In this document: positions 22,525 to 36,515 of the stretch, one piece after another | How positions within the stretch are numbered: position 1 is the stretch's first letter | How the letters are laid out: each line of letters starts with the position of its first letter | Source: Siphonodentalium dalli | Taxonomy: Eukaryota; Mollusca; Scaphopoda; Gadilida; Siphonodentaliidae | Assembly: GCA_032622095.1 (NCBI GenBank) | Contig: CP136069.1 | Coordinates: 126,251,450 to 126,315,449 of the forward strand | DNA length: 64,000 bases | Direction of reading: 5' to 3' | Made by a program: the position numbers and the translations under genes | The notes under the pieces: model-generated | Database searches by the model: none | Seen by the model: only the letters and a program-made list of their open reading frames with translations | What the model was told of the DNA's origin: nothing

Positions 22525-22571
22525 GTGCAATTTTAGGAGAATAGGGAACTGGGAACGGAATTCATGGAGCT
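22525..22571 (-). repeat. Right terminal inverted repeat of the foldback element
   Basis: GTGCAATTTTAGGAGAATAG, GGAACTGGGAACGGAATTCA, TGGAGCT: inverted partner of 10,347-10,393. The target duplication AAACATAC follows at 22,572-22,579. Confidence 0.8.
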
Positions 22572-22579
22572 AAACATAC

Positions 22580-24043
22580 TTAAATTAACAAATGGGACGC
22601 GAAACTAACATCGGCTTCTATAAGGCATGCGATGACGTTTCCCGTGACTATGCGTTATTTGCCCGCGTAAAGAAATAGTCCAGGTTAATAAAGACTCTTT
22701 GGTGTATTTAATGGCATATTTAATGACATAACTTTTCAATCTCTTCATTCGTTATAGTTTGTTGGAAAAATATTGGAAGCCATATTATTTTGAGACGTAG
22801 CTAAAACAGACGACAGACCGCAAGTCATAGGTCACCTGGCACTATTTTCTGTTATTAAACGAACGTTTAATATCACAATTTATAGAATGCGTTTATTGAA
22901 AGTAATAAGGGTAGGATCATGTAATCAATATAAACACATGTATTACATGTTTTGTTGTATTTTATCTTTATATAGTTAGTTTGTTCATCTTGAATAATTT
23001 TACTGGACTCCACTCCGTATGTACTGCCTTCCAGATTAGCTGACTAACACATATAACACATAACACCCCTTTGCATAAGACCCTGCACCGACAGTAGTTA
23101 AAACGAACAAACAATCACACAAACTCACCAAATGTTATAAGCCCACGTAGGACTGGGCCGAAGGCTCAGCACAGTGGGGATCTGGACGTAAGGCATACAC
23201 ACACTCGACGCTGGGATAGCATTGAATCTTCAATACTATTTAACGAAATTTGATTTTCCAAAAATATCTTGACATTTGACCCGCTCTTTGAACTCTTGGT
23301 CTCGTCTTTCCGAGCCACATATGCAGAGATTGGATAATCGCGTTATCTCACCCAATCAGAATTGACGTTACTCACAGACGATTGTTAGATAAATACTTGT
23401 ATTCAAACAACAGTTTATGAAAAACATGCACCACCTCGGCGTTATTATTCGCCCATTAGCACATTACCACACATGCGATAAACAAAACAAACCTGCCTAC
23501 GTATGGTATACATGGTGAGTTACATGTATATAGTATAGTCGGTCTTGTTTGTCCGCAAATGTAACGAATTCAGCAATTCCCGGCCGGCGATGGCAGACTC
23601 ACCCACTCAGTGACTGAATCTGACCTGATCTGACTCTCTCAGCTTAATTAGTCACTGAGTCTCTCCTCTGGCTCAAAGTTAAATATTCATAATTTCGTGA
23701 TTTACTCAGGCAATATACTTCGATATTCAATTCTGAACGAATCAAACATCTATCTCAATATATCTGTGATTATGTGTACAATGACAGGATTAATTTATAA
23801 AAAAAGATTTGTGACAGGTATCAGTCAATGAAATCAGATTTTTTGTAGAAATACGGAAACTGGTTGAATTGATTGTTGAAACAGATTCTCGTATTGTTAA
23901 CTTGTCTAATTATTAGAAAACTGGCACACGACGTTGGTAAAAGGGATTTCACGGCGATAATCTAGTTGAGAAAGTATCACAATGTCATAATACACTAGTC
24001 GGCACTCTCCTATGCGAATCCAACTCCAACTAGAGTTCCTTTT
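22580..24043. other. Unassigned flank; contains a remnant of the older 19.6 kb-type element
   Basis: Near 22,935-23,000 the sequence (ACATGTATTACATG, TTTTATCTTTA, TAGTTAGTTTGTT, CTTGAATAA) matches 52,120-52,180 of the 19.6 kb element and continues the match that breaks off at about 10,150. No right terminus (ATTTTTATATGGG) was found here. The rest is AT-rich with no gene evidence. Confidence 0.5.
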
Positions 24044-27000
24044 GAAGGGTTGTTATGTTACACCAGCGATATAGATTTACGGGATATTTGTATTATTGAG
24101 AAATCGGTACCCCAACTGCCAGAAATATATATATATACAGCCGGTACCCCAACTGACCAGTATATAGGTTCAATATATATATTCATAATTAACTGAAAAA
24201 TGGAAGTGGGGCTATTCCGAAAATATCTAGATAGTGGAGATAGCACAATTACAAGCTGATATATGAAGGTAAAATGGTGCAACCTGTTTCCAATCCGAAA
24301 TGGTGCATAATTATACATTATGTTGGTGGCCATGAATGGCAAAAAATTGTCAAATTTGAGAAAATTGGGTAATATAGGTGACAAAATTAATCACGGTCAC
24401 CATATCGGAGAGCTTAATCACGCGTTATTCAGTAACCACCACAAATAATTGCGTAATTTAACGCTAAATGGTGGAGCTTGTTGGCTATATATGTGGTTTT
24501 TTTTCCCAAAATTACTAAGAAATTGGACCCAAAATACATCTTAAAACAGTCATTTACGGAATATAACAGCTGGTTGCCATGGATACAGAGATCCACATGG
24601 TTACCCCAACTCGTAATAGGAACGATCTAGACCAAGAACATGTCACATGTGCAGAAGGGGTGTTATGTTACACCAGCGATATAGATTTACGGGATATTTG
24701 TATTATTGAGAAATCGGTACCCCAACTGCCAGAAATATATATATATACAGCCGGTACCCCAACTGACCAGTATATAGGTTCAATATATATATTCATAATT
24801 AACTGAAAAATGGAAGTAGGGCTATTCCGAAAATATCTAGATAGTGGAGATAGCACAATTACAAGCTGATATATGAAGGTAAAATGGTGCAACCTGTTTC
24901 CAATCCGAAATGGTGCATATACATTATGTTGGTGGCCATGAATGGCAAAAAATGGTCAAATTTGAGAAAATTGGGTAATAAAGGTGACAAAATTAATCAC
25001 GGTCACCATATCGGAGAGCTCAATCACGCGTTATTCAGTAACCACCACAAATAATTGCGTAATTTAACGCTAAATGGTGGAGCTTGTTGGCTATATATGT
25101 GTTTTTTTTCCAGAATTACTAAGAAATTGGACCCAAAATACATCTTAAAACAGTCATTTACGGAATATAATAGCTGGTTGCCATGGATACAGAGATCCAC
25201 ATAGTTACCCCAACTCGTAATAGGAACGATCTAGACCAAGAACATGTCCCATGTGCAGAAGATGTGTTATGTTACACCAGCGATATAGATTTACGGGATA
25301 TTTGTCTTATTGAGAAATCGGTACCGCAACTGCCAGAAATATATATATATACAGCCGGTACCCCTACTGACCAGTATATAGGTTCAATATATATATTCAT
25401 AATTAACTGAAAAATGGAAGTGGGGCTATTCCGAAACTATCAAGATAGTGGAGATAGCACAATTACAAGCTGATATATGAAGGTAAAATGGTGCAACCTG
25501 TTTCCAATCCGAAATGGTGCATATACATTATGTTGGTGGCCATGAATGGCAAAAAATGGTCAAATTTGAGAAAATTGGGTAACAAAGATGACAAAATTAA
25601 TCACGGTCACCATATCGGAGAGCTCAATCACGCGTTATTCAGTAACCACCACAAATAATTGTGTAATTTAACGCTAAATGGTGGAGCTTGTTGGCTATAT
25701 ATGTGTTTTTTCCAGAATTACTAAGAAATTGGACCCAAAATACATCTTAAAACAGTCATTTACGGAATATAACAGCTGGTTGCCATGGATACAGAGATCC
25801 ACATAGTCACCCCAACTCGCAATAGAAACGATCGAGACCAAGAACATGTCCCATGTGCAGAAGGGATGTTATGTTACACCAGCGATATAGATTTACGGGA
25901 TATTTGTCTTATTGAGAAATCGGTACCCCAACTGCCAGAAATATATATATATACAGCCGGTACCCCAACTGACCAGTATATAGGTTCAATATATATATTC
26001 ATAATTAACTGAAAAATGGAAGTGGGGCTATTCCGAAAATATCTAGATAGTGGAGATAGCACAATTACAAGCTGATATATGAAGGTAAAATGGTGCAACC
26101 TGTTTCCAATCCGAAATGGTGCATATACATTATGTTGGTGGCCATGAATGGCAAAATATGGTCAAATTTGAGAAAATTGGGAAACAAAGGTGACAAAATT
26201 AATCACGGTCACCATATCGGAGAGCTCAATCACGCGTTATTCAGTAACCACCACGAATAATTGTGTAATTTAACGCTAAATGGTGGAGCTTGTTGGCTAT
26301 ATATGTGTTTTTTCCAGAATTACTAAGAAATTGGACCCAAAATACATCTTAAAACAGTCATTTACGGAATATAACAGCTGGTTGCCATGGATACAGAGAT
26401 CCACATAGTCACCCTAACTCGTAATAGGAACGATCTAGACCAAGAACATGTCCCATGTGCAGAAGGGATGTTATGTTACACCAGCGATATAGATTTACGG
26501 GATATTTGTCTTATTGAGAAATCGGTACCCCAACTGCCAGAAATATATATATATATACAGCCGGTACCCCAACTGACCAGTATATAGGTTCAATATATAT
26601 ATTCATAATTAACTGAAAAATGGAAGTGGGGCTATTCCGAAAATATCTAGATAGTGGATATAGCACAATTACAAGCTGATATATGAAGGTCAAATGGTGC
26701 AACCTGTTTCCAATCCGAAATGGTGCATATACATTATGTTGGTGGCCATGAATGGCAAAAAATGGTCAAATTTGAGAAAATTGGGTATTAAAGGTGACAA
26801 AATTAATCACGGTCACCATATCGGAGAGCTCAATCGCGCGTTATTCAGTATAACCACCACAAATAATTGCTTAATTTAACGCTAAATGGTGGAGCTTGTT
26901 GGCTATATATGTGTTTTTTCCAGAATTACTAAGAAATTGGACCCAAAATACATCTTAAAACAGTCATTTACGGAATATAACAGCTGGTTGCCATGGATAC

Positions 27001-30000
27001 AGAGATCCACATAGTCACCCCAACTCGTAATAGGAACGATCTAGACCAAGAACATGTCCCATGTGCAGAAGGGATGTTATGTTACACCAGCGATATAGAT
27101 TTACGGGATATTTGTCTTATTGAGAAATCGGTACCCCAACTGCCAGAAATATATATATATATACAGCCGGTACCCCAACTGACCAGTATATAGGTTCAAT
27201 ATATATATTCATAATTAACTGAAAAATGGAAGTGAGGCTATTCCGAAAATATCTAGATAGTGGATATAGCACAATTACAAGCTGATATATGAAGGTCAAA
27301 TGGTGCAACCTGTTTCCAATCCGAAATGGTGCATATACATTATGTTGGTGGCCATGAATGGCAAAAAATGGTCAAATTTGAGAAAATTGGGTAATAAAGG
27401 TGACAAAATTAATCACGGTCACCATATCGGAGAGCTCAATCGCGCGTTATTCAGTATAACCACCACAAATAATTGCTTAATTTAACGCTAAATGGTGGAG
27501 CTTGTTGGCTATATATGTGTTTTTTCCCAGAATTACTAAGAAATTGGACCCAAAATACATCTTAAAACAGTCATTTACGGAATATAACAGCTGGTTGCCA
27601 TGGATACAGAGATCCACATTGTCACCCCAACTCGTAATAGGAACGATCTAGACCAAGAACATGTCCCATGTGCAGAAGGGATGTTATGTTACACCAGCGA
27701 TATAGATTTACGGGATATTTGTCTTATTGAGAAATCAGTACCCCAACTGCCAGAAATATATATATATAAATGCAGCCGGTACCCCAACTGACCAGTATAT
27801 AGGTTCAATATATATATTCATAATTAACTGAAAAATGGAAGTGGGGCTATTCCGAAAATATCTAGATAGTGGAGATAGCACAATTACAAGCTAATATATG
27901 AAGGTAAAATGGTGAAATCTGTTTCCAATCCGAAATGGTGCATATACATTATGTTGGTGGCCGTGAATGGCAAAAAATGGTCACATTTGAGATAATTGGG
28001 TAATAAAGGTGAAAAAATTAATCACGGTCACCATATCGGAGAGCTCAATCACGCGTTATTCAGTAACCACCACAAATAATTGCGTAATTTAACGCTAATT
28101 GGTGGAACTTGTTGGCTATATATGTGTTTTTTCCATAATTACTAAGAAATTGGACCCAAAATACATCTTAAAACAGTCATTAGCGGAATATAACAGCTGG
28201 TTGCCATGGATACAGAGATCCACATAGTCACCCCAACTCGTAATAGGAACGATCTAGACCAAGAACATGTCCCATGTGCAGAAGGGATGTTATGTTACAC
28301 CAGCGATATAGATTTACGGGATATTTGACTTATTGAGAAATCGGTACCCCAACTGCCAGAAATATATATATATGCAGCCGGTACCCCAACTGACCAGTAT
28401 ATAGGTTCAATATATATATTCATAATCAACTGAAAAATGGAAGTGGGGCTATTCCGAAAATATCTAGATAGTGGAGATAGCACAATTACAAGCTGATATA
28501 TGAAGGTAAAATTGTGCAACCTGTTTCCAATCCGAAATGGTGCATATACATTATGTTGGTGGCCATGAATGGCAAAAAATTGGAAAACTGGTCAAATTTT
28601 AGAAAATTGGGTAATAAATGTGACAAAATTAATCACGGTCACCATATCGGAGAGCTCAATCACGCGTTATTCAGTAACCACCACAAATAATTGTGTAATT
28701 TAACGCTAAATGGTGGAGCTTGTTGGCTATATATGTGTTTTTTCCAGAATTACTAAGAAATTGGACCCAAAATACATCTTAAAACAGTCATTTACGGAAT
28801 ATAACAGCTGGTTGCCATAGATACAGAGATCCACATAGTCACCCCAACTCGTAATAGGAACGATCTAGACCAAGAACATGTCCCATGTGCAGAAGGGATG
28901 TTATGTTACACCAGCGATATAGATTTACGGGATATTTGTCTTATTGAGAAATCGGTACCCCAACTGCCTGAAATATATATATATATACAGCCGGTACCCC
29001 AACTGACCAGTATATAGGTTCAATATATATATTCATAATTAACTGAAAAATGGAAGTGGGGCTATTCCGAAAATATCTAGATAGTGGATATAGCACAATT
29101 ACAAGCTGATATATGAAGGTCAAATGGTGCAACCTGTTTCCAATCCGAAATGGTGCATATACATTATGTTGGTGGCCATGAATGGCAAAAAATGGTCAAA
29201 TTTGCGAAAATTGGGTAATAAAGGTGACAAAATTAATCACGGTCACCATATCGGAGAGCTCAATCGCGCGTTATTCAGTATAACCACCACAAATAATTGC
29301 TTAATTTAACGCTAAATGGTGGAGCTTGTTGGCTATATATGTGTTTTTTCCAGAATTACTAAGAAATTGGACCCAAAATACATCTTAAAACAGTCATTTA
29401 CGGAATATAACAGCTGGTTGCCATGGATACAGAGATCCACATAGTCACCCCAACTCGTAATAGGAACGATCTAGACCAAGAACATGTCCCATGTGCAGAA
29501 GGGATGTTATGTTACACCAGCGATATAGATTTACGGGATATTTGTCTTATTGAGAAATCGGTACCCCAACTGCCAGAAATATATATATATATACAGCTGG
29601 TACCCCAACTGACCAGTATATAGGTTCAATATATATATTCATAATTAACTGAAAAATGGAAGTGGGGCTATTCCGAAAATATCTAGATAGTGGATATAGC
29701 ACAATTACAAGCTGATATATGAAGGTCAAATGGTGCAACCTGTTTCCAATCCGAAATGGTGCATATACATTATGTTGGTGGCCATGAATGGCAAAAAATG
29801 GTCAAAATTGAGAAAATTGGGTAATAAAGGTGACAAAATTAATCACGGTCACCATATCGGAGAGCTCAATCGCGCGTTATTCAGTATAACCACCACAAAT
29901 AATTGCTTAATTTAACGCTAAATGGTGGAGCTTGTTGGCTATGTATGTGTTTTTTCCCAGAATTACTAAGAAATTGGACCCAAAATACATCTTAAAACAG

Positions 30001-33000
30001 TCATTTACGGAATATAACAGCTGGTTGCATGGATACAGAGATCCACATTGTCACCCCAACTCGTAATAGGAACGATCTAGACCAAGAACATGTCCCATGT
30101 GCAGAAGGGATGTTATGTTACACCAGCGATATAGATTTACGGGATATTTGTCTTATTGAGAAATCGGTACCCCAACTGCCAGAAATATATATATATATAT
30201 GCAGCCGGTACCCCAACTGACCAGTATATAGGTTCAATATATATATTCATAATTAACTGAAAAATGGAAGTGGGGCTATTCCGAAAATATCTAGATAGTG
30301 GAGATAGCACAATTACAAGCTAATATATGAAGGTAAAATGGTGAAATCTGTTTCCAATCCGAAATGGTGCATATACATTATGTTGGTGGCCGTGAATGGC
30401 AAAAAATGGTCACATTTGAGATAATTGGGTAATAAAGGTGAAAAAATTAATCACGGTCACCATATCGGAGAGCTCAATCACGCGTTATTCAGTAACCACC
30501 ACAAATAATTGCGTAATTTAACGCTAATTGGTGGAACTTGTTGGCTATATATGTGTTTTTTCCATAATTACTAAGAAATTGGACCCAAAATACATCTTAA
30601 AACAGTCATTAGCGGAATATAACAGCTGGTTGCCATGGATACAGAGATCCACATAGTCACCCCAACTCGTAATAGGAACGATCTAGACCAAGAACATGTC
30701 CCATGTGCAGAAGGGATGTTATGTTACACCAGCGATATAGATTTACGGGATATTTGACTTATTGAGAAATCGGTACCCCAACTGCCAGAAATATATATAT
30801 ATGCAGCCGGTACCCCAACTGACCAGTATATAGGTTCAATATATATATTCATAATCAACTGAAAAATGGAAGTGGGGCTATTCCGAAAATATCTAGATAG
30901 TGGAGATAGCACAATTACAAGCTGATATATGAAGGTAAAATTGTGCAACCTGTTTCCAATCCGAAATGGTGCATATACATTATGTTGGTGGCCATGAATG
31001 GCAAAAAATTGGAAAACTGGTCAAATTTTAGAAAATTGGGTAATAAATGTGACAAAATTAATCACGGTCACCATATCGGAGAGCTCAATCACGCGTTATT
31101 CAGTAACCACCACAAATAATTGTGTAATTTAACGCTAAATGGTGGAGCTTGTTGGCTATATATGTGTTTTTTTCCAGAATTACTAAGAAATTGGACCCAA
31201 AATACATCTTAAAACAGTCATTTACGGAATATAACAGCTGGTTGCCATAGATACAGAGATCCACATAGTCACCCCAACTCGTAATAGGAACGATCTAGAC
31301 CAAGAACATGTCCCATGTGCAGAAGGGATGTTATGTTACACCAGCGATATAGATTTACGGGATATTTGTCTTATTGAGAAATCGGTACCCCAACTGCCAG
31401 AAATATATATATATACAGCCGGTACCCCAACTGACCAGTATATAGGTTCAATATATATATTCATACTTAACTGAATAATGGAAGTGGGGCTATGCCGAAA
31501 CTATCAAGATAGTGGAGATAGCACAATTACAAGCTGATATATGAAGGTAAAATGGTGCAACCTGTTTCCAATCCGAAATGGTGCATATACATTATGTTGG
31601 TGGCCATGAATGGCAAAAAATGGTCAAATTTGAGAAAATTGGGTAACAAAGGTGACAAAATTAATCTCGGTCACCACATCGGAGAGCTCAATCACGCGTT
31701 ATTCAGTAACCACCACAAATAATTGTGTAATTTAACGCTAAATGGTGGAGCTTGTTGGCTATATATGTGTTTTTTCCAGAATTACTAAGAAATTGGACCC
31801 AAAATACATCTTAAAACAGTCATTTACGGAATATAACAGCTGGTTGCTATGGATACAGAGATCCACATAGTCACCCCAACTCGTAATAGGAACGATCTAG
31901 ACCAAGAACATGTCCCATGTGCAGAAGGGATGTTATGTTACACCAGCGATATAGATTTACGGGATATTTGTCTTATTGAGAAATCGGTACCCCAACTGCC
32001 AGAAATATATATATATATACAGCCGGTACCCCAACTGACCAGTATATAGGTTCAATATATATATTCATAATTAACTGAAAAATGGAAGTGGGGCTATTCC
32101 GAAAATATCTAGATAGTGGAGATAGCACAATTACAAGCTGATATATGAAGGTAAAATGGTGCAACCTGTTTCCAATCCGAAATGGTGCATATACATTATG
32201 TTGGTGGCCATGAATGGCAAAAAATGGTCAAATTTGAGAAAATTGGGTAATAAAGGTGACAAAATTAATCACCGTCACCATATCGGAGAGCTCAATCACG
32301 CGTTATTCAGTAACCACCACAAATAATTGCGTAATTTAACGCTAAATGGTGGAACTTGTTGGCTATATATGTGTTTTTTTCCAGAATTACTAAGAAATTG
32401 GACCCAAGATACATCTTAAAACAGTCATTTACGGAATATAACAGCTGGTTGCCATGGATACAGAGATCCACATAGTCACCCCAACTCGCAAGAGGAACGA
32501 TCGAGACCAAGAACATGTCCCATGTGCAGAAGGGATGTTATGTTACACCAGCGATATAGATTTACGGGATATTTGTCTTTATTGAGAAATCGGTACCCCA
32601 ACTGCCAGAAATATATATATATACAGCCGGTACCCCAACTGACCAGTATATAGGTTCAATATATATATTCATAATTAACTGAAAAATGGAAGTGGGGCTA
32701 TTCCGAAAATATCTAGATAGTGGATATAGCACAATTACAAGCTGATATATGAAGGTAAAATGGTGCAACCTGTTTCCAATCCGAAATGGTGCATATACAT
32801 TATGTTGGTGGCCATGAATGGCAAAAAATGGTCAAATTTGAGAAAATTGGGTAATAAAGGTGACAAAATTAATCACGGTCACCATATCGGAGAGCTCAAT
32901 CACGCGTTATTCAGTATAACCACCACAAATAATTGCTTAATTTAACGCTAAATGGTGGAGCTTGTTGGCTATATATGTGTTTTTTTCCAGAATTACTAAG

Positions 33001-33415
33001 AAATTGGACCCAAAATACATCTTAAAACAGTCATTTACGGAATATAACAGCTGGTTGCAATGGATACAGAGATCCACATAGTCACCCCAACTCGTAATAG
33101 GAACGATCTAGACCAAGAACATGTCCCATGTGCAGAAGGGATGTTATGTTACACCAGCGATATAGATTTACGTGATATTTGTCTTATTGAGAAATCGGTA
33201 CTCCAACTGCCAGAAATATATATATATATACAGCCGGTACCCCAACTAACCAGTATATAGGTTCAATACTTATATTCATAATTAACTGAATAAAGGAAGT
33301 GGGGCTATTCCGAAACTATCAAGATAGTGGAGATAGCACAATTACAAGCTGATATATGAAGGTAAAATGGTGCAACCTGTTTCCAATCCGAAATGGTGCA
33401 TATACATTATATTGG
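24044..33415 (+). repeat. ~605 bp satellite array, left block (about 15.5 units)
   Basis: Units are about 602-611 bp and >95% alike by eye. The landmark ATGGATACAGAGATCCACAT (sometimes TAGATACAG) recurs near 24,579, 25,183, 25,785, 26,387, 26,993, 27,600, 28,207, 28,818, 29,423, 30,029, 30,637, 31,248, 31,849, 32,454 and 33,060. Each unit contains TCGGTACCCCAACTGCCAGA, an (AT)n tract of variable length, CAGCCGGTACCCCAACTGAC, and ATCACGGTCACCATATCGGA. A four-unit higher-order repeat is visible. Recurrent 61-75 codon frames on both strands come from the shared repeat sequence. The block starts abruptly at GAAGGGTTGTTATG and stops at the insertion point. Confidence 0.97.
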
Positions 33416-33785
33416 CCCATATAAAAATGTACCTGGGTAAATCTTATTGTTAACCTAGGTATACCCCTGATGAACCCCGGTACATGTAGGTTTTACCCTG
33501 GTTCCACCCAGGTCACACCCAGGTTACACCCAGGTAAATCAGGGCTTTATAAAGATTTACCCTGGTGTTTTCTATATATGTTAGGTTAAACCCCAGTTTA
33601 CCCGGGTTTTTACCGATATAATTTAGAAAAACGCTGTCACACCCAGGTGGTATTTAGACCCAGGTTATCCGGAGTATTTACACCCAGGTATTTACACCAG
33701 GTTTTCGCCCAGGTATTTACTACAGTGTTCACCCGGATATATACACCTGTGGTATTTTGTTAAACTGTATAATCTGCACTTGAAG
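33416..33785. repeat. Left end: terminal repeat plus ACCCAGGT-rich stretch
   Basis: After the 28-bp terminus, ACCCAGGT or ACCTAGGT words recur (GGTTCCACCCAGGTCACACC, GGTTACACCCAGGTAAATC, TTTACACCCAGGTATTTACA). They are irregularly spaced to about 33,735. The same word dominates the right end. Confidence 0.8.
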
Positions 33786-36515
33786 TTACCGTATTAACCC
33801 GTTCTATATTACAGCATCATTGGCGTGTAGTTAACCATTATTAACCATTCTATATTAAAGCATTAATTGACAGGTAGTTACCTTATTAACCCTTTCTATA
33901 GTAAGTAACATTGGTGAGTAGTTACAGTATTAACCCATTCTATATTAAAGCATCATTGACGTGAAGTTACCTTATTAACCCTTTCTGTATTAAAGCATTA
34001 TTGACGTGTAGTTACCTTATTAACCCTTTCTATATTAAAACATAATTGATGTGTAGTTACCATGTTAACCCTTTCTATATTTTAGCATCATTGACGGGTA
34101 GTTGCCTTATTAACTCTGTATATACCAAATTATCATTGTCGCGTATAATTACCTTATCCATTTCTATACTAAGTATCATTGGTGTGTAGTTACCTTATTA
34201 ACCCTTTCTATATTAAAGCATTAATTGACAGGTAGTTACCTTATTAACCCTTTCTATACTTAATATTATTGGTGAGTAGTTGCATTATTAACCCTTTCTA
34301 TATTAAATCGCCATTGACGGGTAGTTACCTTATTAACAATTTTTGTATTAAAGCATCATTGACGTGTAGTTACCTTATTATAACCCTTTCTATATTAAAG
34401 CATCATTGACGTGTAATTACCATATTAACCATTTCTATATTAAAGAATTATTGCCGGGTAGTTACATTATTAACCCGTTCTTTAAAAGTATCGTTGGTGA
34501 GTAGTTACCATATTAACCCTTTCTATATTAAAGCATCATTGACGTGAAGTTACCTTATTAACCCTTTCTATATTAAAGCACCATTGATGTGTAGTTACCT
34601 TATTAACCCTTTCTATATTAAAACATCATTGACGTGTGGTTACCATGTTAACCCTTTCAATATTAAAGCACCATTGACGGATAGTTGCCTTATTAACCTG
34701 TATATACTAAAGTACCATTGTCGTGTAGTTACCCTATTAACCCTTCATATACATTGACGTGTAGTTACCTTATTAACCCTTTCTATATTAAAGCATTAAT
34801 TGACAGGCAGTTACCTTATTAACCCTTTCTATACTAAGTATCATTGGCATGTAGTTACCTTATTAACCCTTTCTATATTAAAGCATTAATTGACAGGTAG
34901 TTACCTTAAACAACCCGTTCTATACTAAGTATCATAGGTGAGTAGTTACATTATTAACCATTTCTATACTAAAGCGCCATTGACGGGTAATTACCTTATT
35001 AACCATTTTTGTATCAAAGCATCGTTGACGTGCAGTACCATATTATAACCCTTTCTATATTAAACCATCATTGACGGATAGTTACCATATTAACCCTTTC
35101 TATATTAAAGTACCATTGGCGTGTAATTACCTTATTAACCCTTTCTATATTGAAGCAATAATTGACAGGTAGGCCCTAGTTACCTTATTAACCCTTTCTA
35201 TAATAAGTGTCATTGGTGATTAGTTACATTATTAACCCTTTCTACAATAAAGCATCATTGACATGAAGTTACCTTATTAACCATTTCTGTATTAAAGAAT
35301 TATTGACGTGTAGTTACCTTATTAACCCTTTCTATATTAAAGTATCATTGACGGGTAGTTGCCTTATTAACCATGTATATACCTAAGTATCAGTGTCGTG
35401 TAGTTACCTTATTAACCCTTTCTATACTAAGTATCATTGACGTGTAGTTACCTTATTAACCCTTTCTATATAAAAGCACCATTGATGGGTAGTTACCTTA
35501 TTAACCATATTTGTATTGAAGCATCATTGGCGTGTAATTTACCTTATTAACCCTTTCTATATTGAAGCAATAATTGACAGGTAGGCCCTAGTTACCTTAT
35601 TAACCCTTTCTATAATAAGTGCCATTGGAGATTAGTTACATTATTAACCCTTTCTACAATAAAGCATCATTGACATGAAGTTACCCTTAACCATTTCTGT
35701 ATTAAAAAATTATTGACGTGTAGTTACCTTATTAACCCTTTCTATATTGAGACATCATTTACGTGTAGTTACCATGTTAACCCTTTCTATATTAAAGTAT
35801 CATTGACGGGTAGTTGCCTTGTTAACCCTGTATATACCTACTAGTAAGTATCAGTGTCGTGTAGTTACCTTATTAACCCTTTCTATACTAAGTATCATTG
35901 GCGGTTAGTTACCTTATTAACCCGTTATATACTAAGTATCATTGACGTGTAGTTACCTTATTAACCCTTTCTATATAAATGCACCATTGATGGGTAGTTA
36001 CATTATTAACCGTTTTTGTATTGAAGCATCATTGGCGTGTAGTTACCTTATTAACCCTTTCTATATTAAAGCATCATTGACATGTAGTTATCATATTAGC
36101 CAGTTCTATATTTAAGCATCATTGACGGTAGTTACCATAGTAACCCTTTCTATATTAAAGCACCATTGGCGTGTAATTACCATATTAACCCTTTCTATAT
36201 TAAAACATCATTGTCGTGTAGTTACCCATAATTAGCTCTTTCTATATTAAAGCATCATTGACGTGTAGAACTTTATCTTATTAACCCTTTCTTTATTAAA
36301 GCATTATTGACATGTAGTTACCTTATTAACCCTTTCTATATTGATGCATCATTGACAAGAAGTTAAATTATTAACCTTTCTATACTAAGTATCATTGCCG
36401 TGTAGTTAGTTACCTTATTAACCCTTTCTATATTAAGACGTCGGTCATTGACAGGTAGTTACCTTATTAACCATTTCTGTATTCAAGCATCATTGGCGAG
36501 TAGTTACCTTATTAC
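33786..36515 (+). repeat. ~45 bp minisatellite array (about 60 units)
   Basis: The unit approximates AGTTACCTTATTAACCCTTT, CTATATTAAAGCATCATTGA, CGTGT. Units vary by substitution and 1-10 bp indels. A larger duplication is visible: the rare GTAGGCCCTAGTTACC variant occurs near 35,170 and again near 35,580 (offset ~412 bp), with similar flanking units. No coding frame runs through it. Confidence 0.95.

Larger units (their letters stand above)
10347..22571. mobile_element. 12.2 kb giant foldback element with satellite-array arms
   Basis: The unique left end AACTCCATGAATTCAGTTCC is matched in inverted form by the right end, which ends GGAACGGAATTCATGGAGCT. Both ends continue inward through CAGTTCCCT and ATTCTCCTAAAATTGCACTT. 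Directly outside both ends is AAACATAC (10,339-10,346 and 22,572-22,579), an 8-bp target duplication. Between the ends, arrays of one ~172 bp satellite run in one orientation to 16,288 and in the opposite orientation from 17,399, around a 1.1 kb core. An 8-bp duplication is typical of hAT and P-like transposons, and inverted arms built of tandem repeats recall foldback elements such as Drosophila FB and sea urchin TU. No transposase is visible, so it is probably non-autonomous. Family assignment is open. Confidence 0.85.

Noticed and set aside
24579-33260. Recurrent 61-75 codon open frames on both strands in the 605 bp units, with well-conserved peptides
   Set aside because: Conservation equals that of the surrounding satellite DNA. 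Both strands are open over the same bases, frame ends vary with the (AT)n length, and there is no splice, start-context or domain support.
24044-33415. CRISPR array or other spacer-repeat system
   Set aside because: Units are ~605 bp and contiguous with no unique spacers. The sequence context is a eukaryotic satellite.
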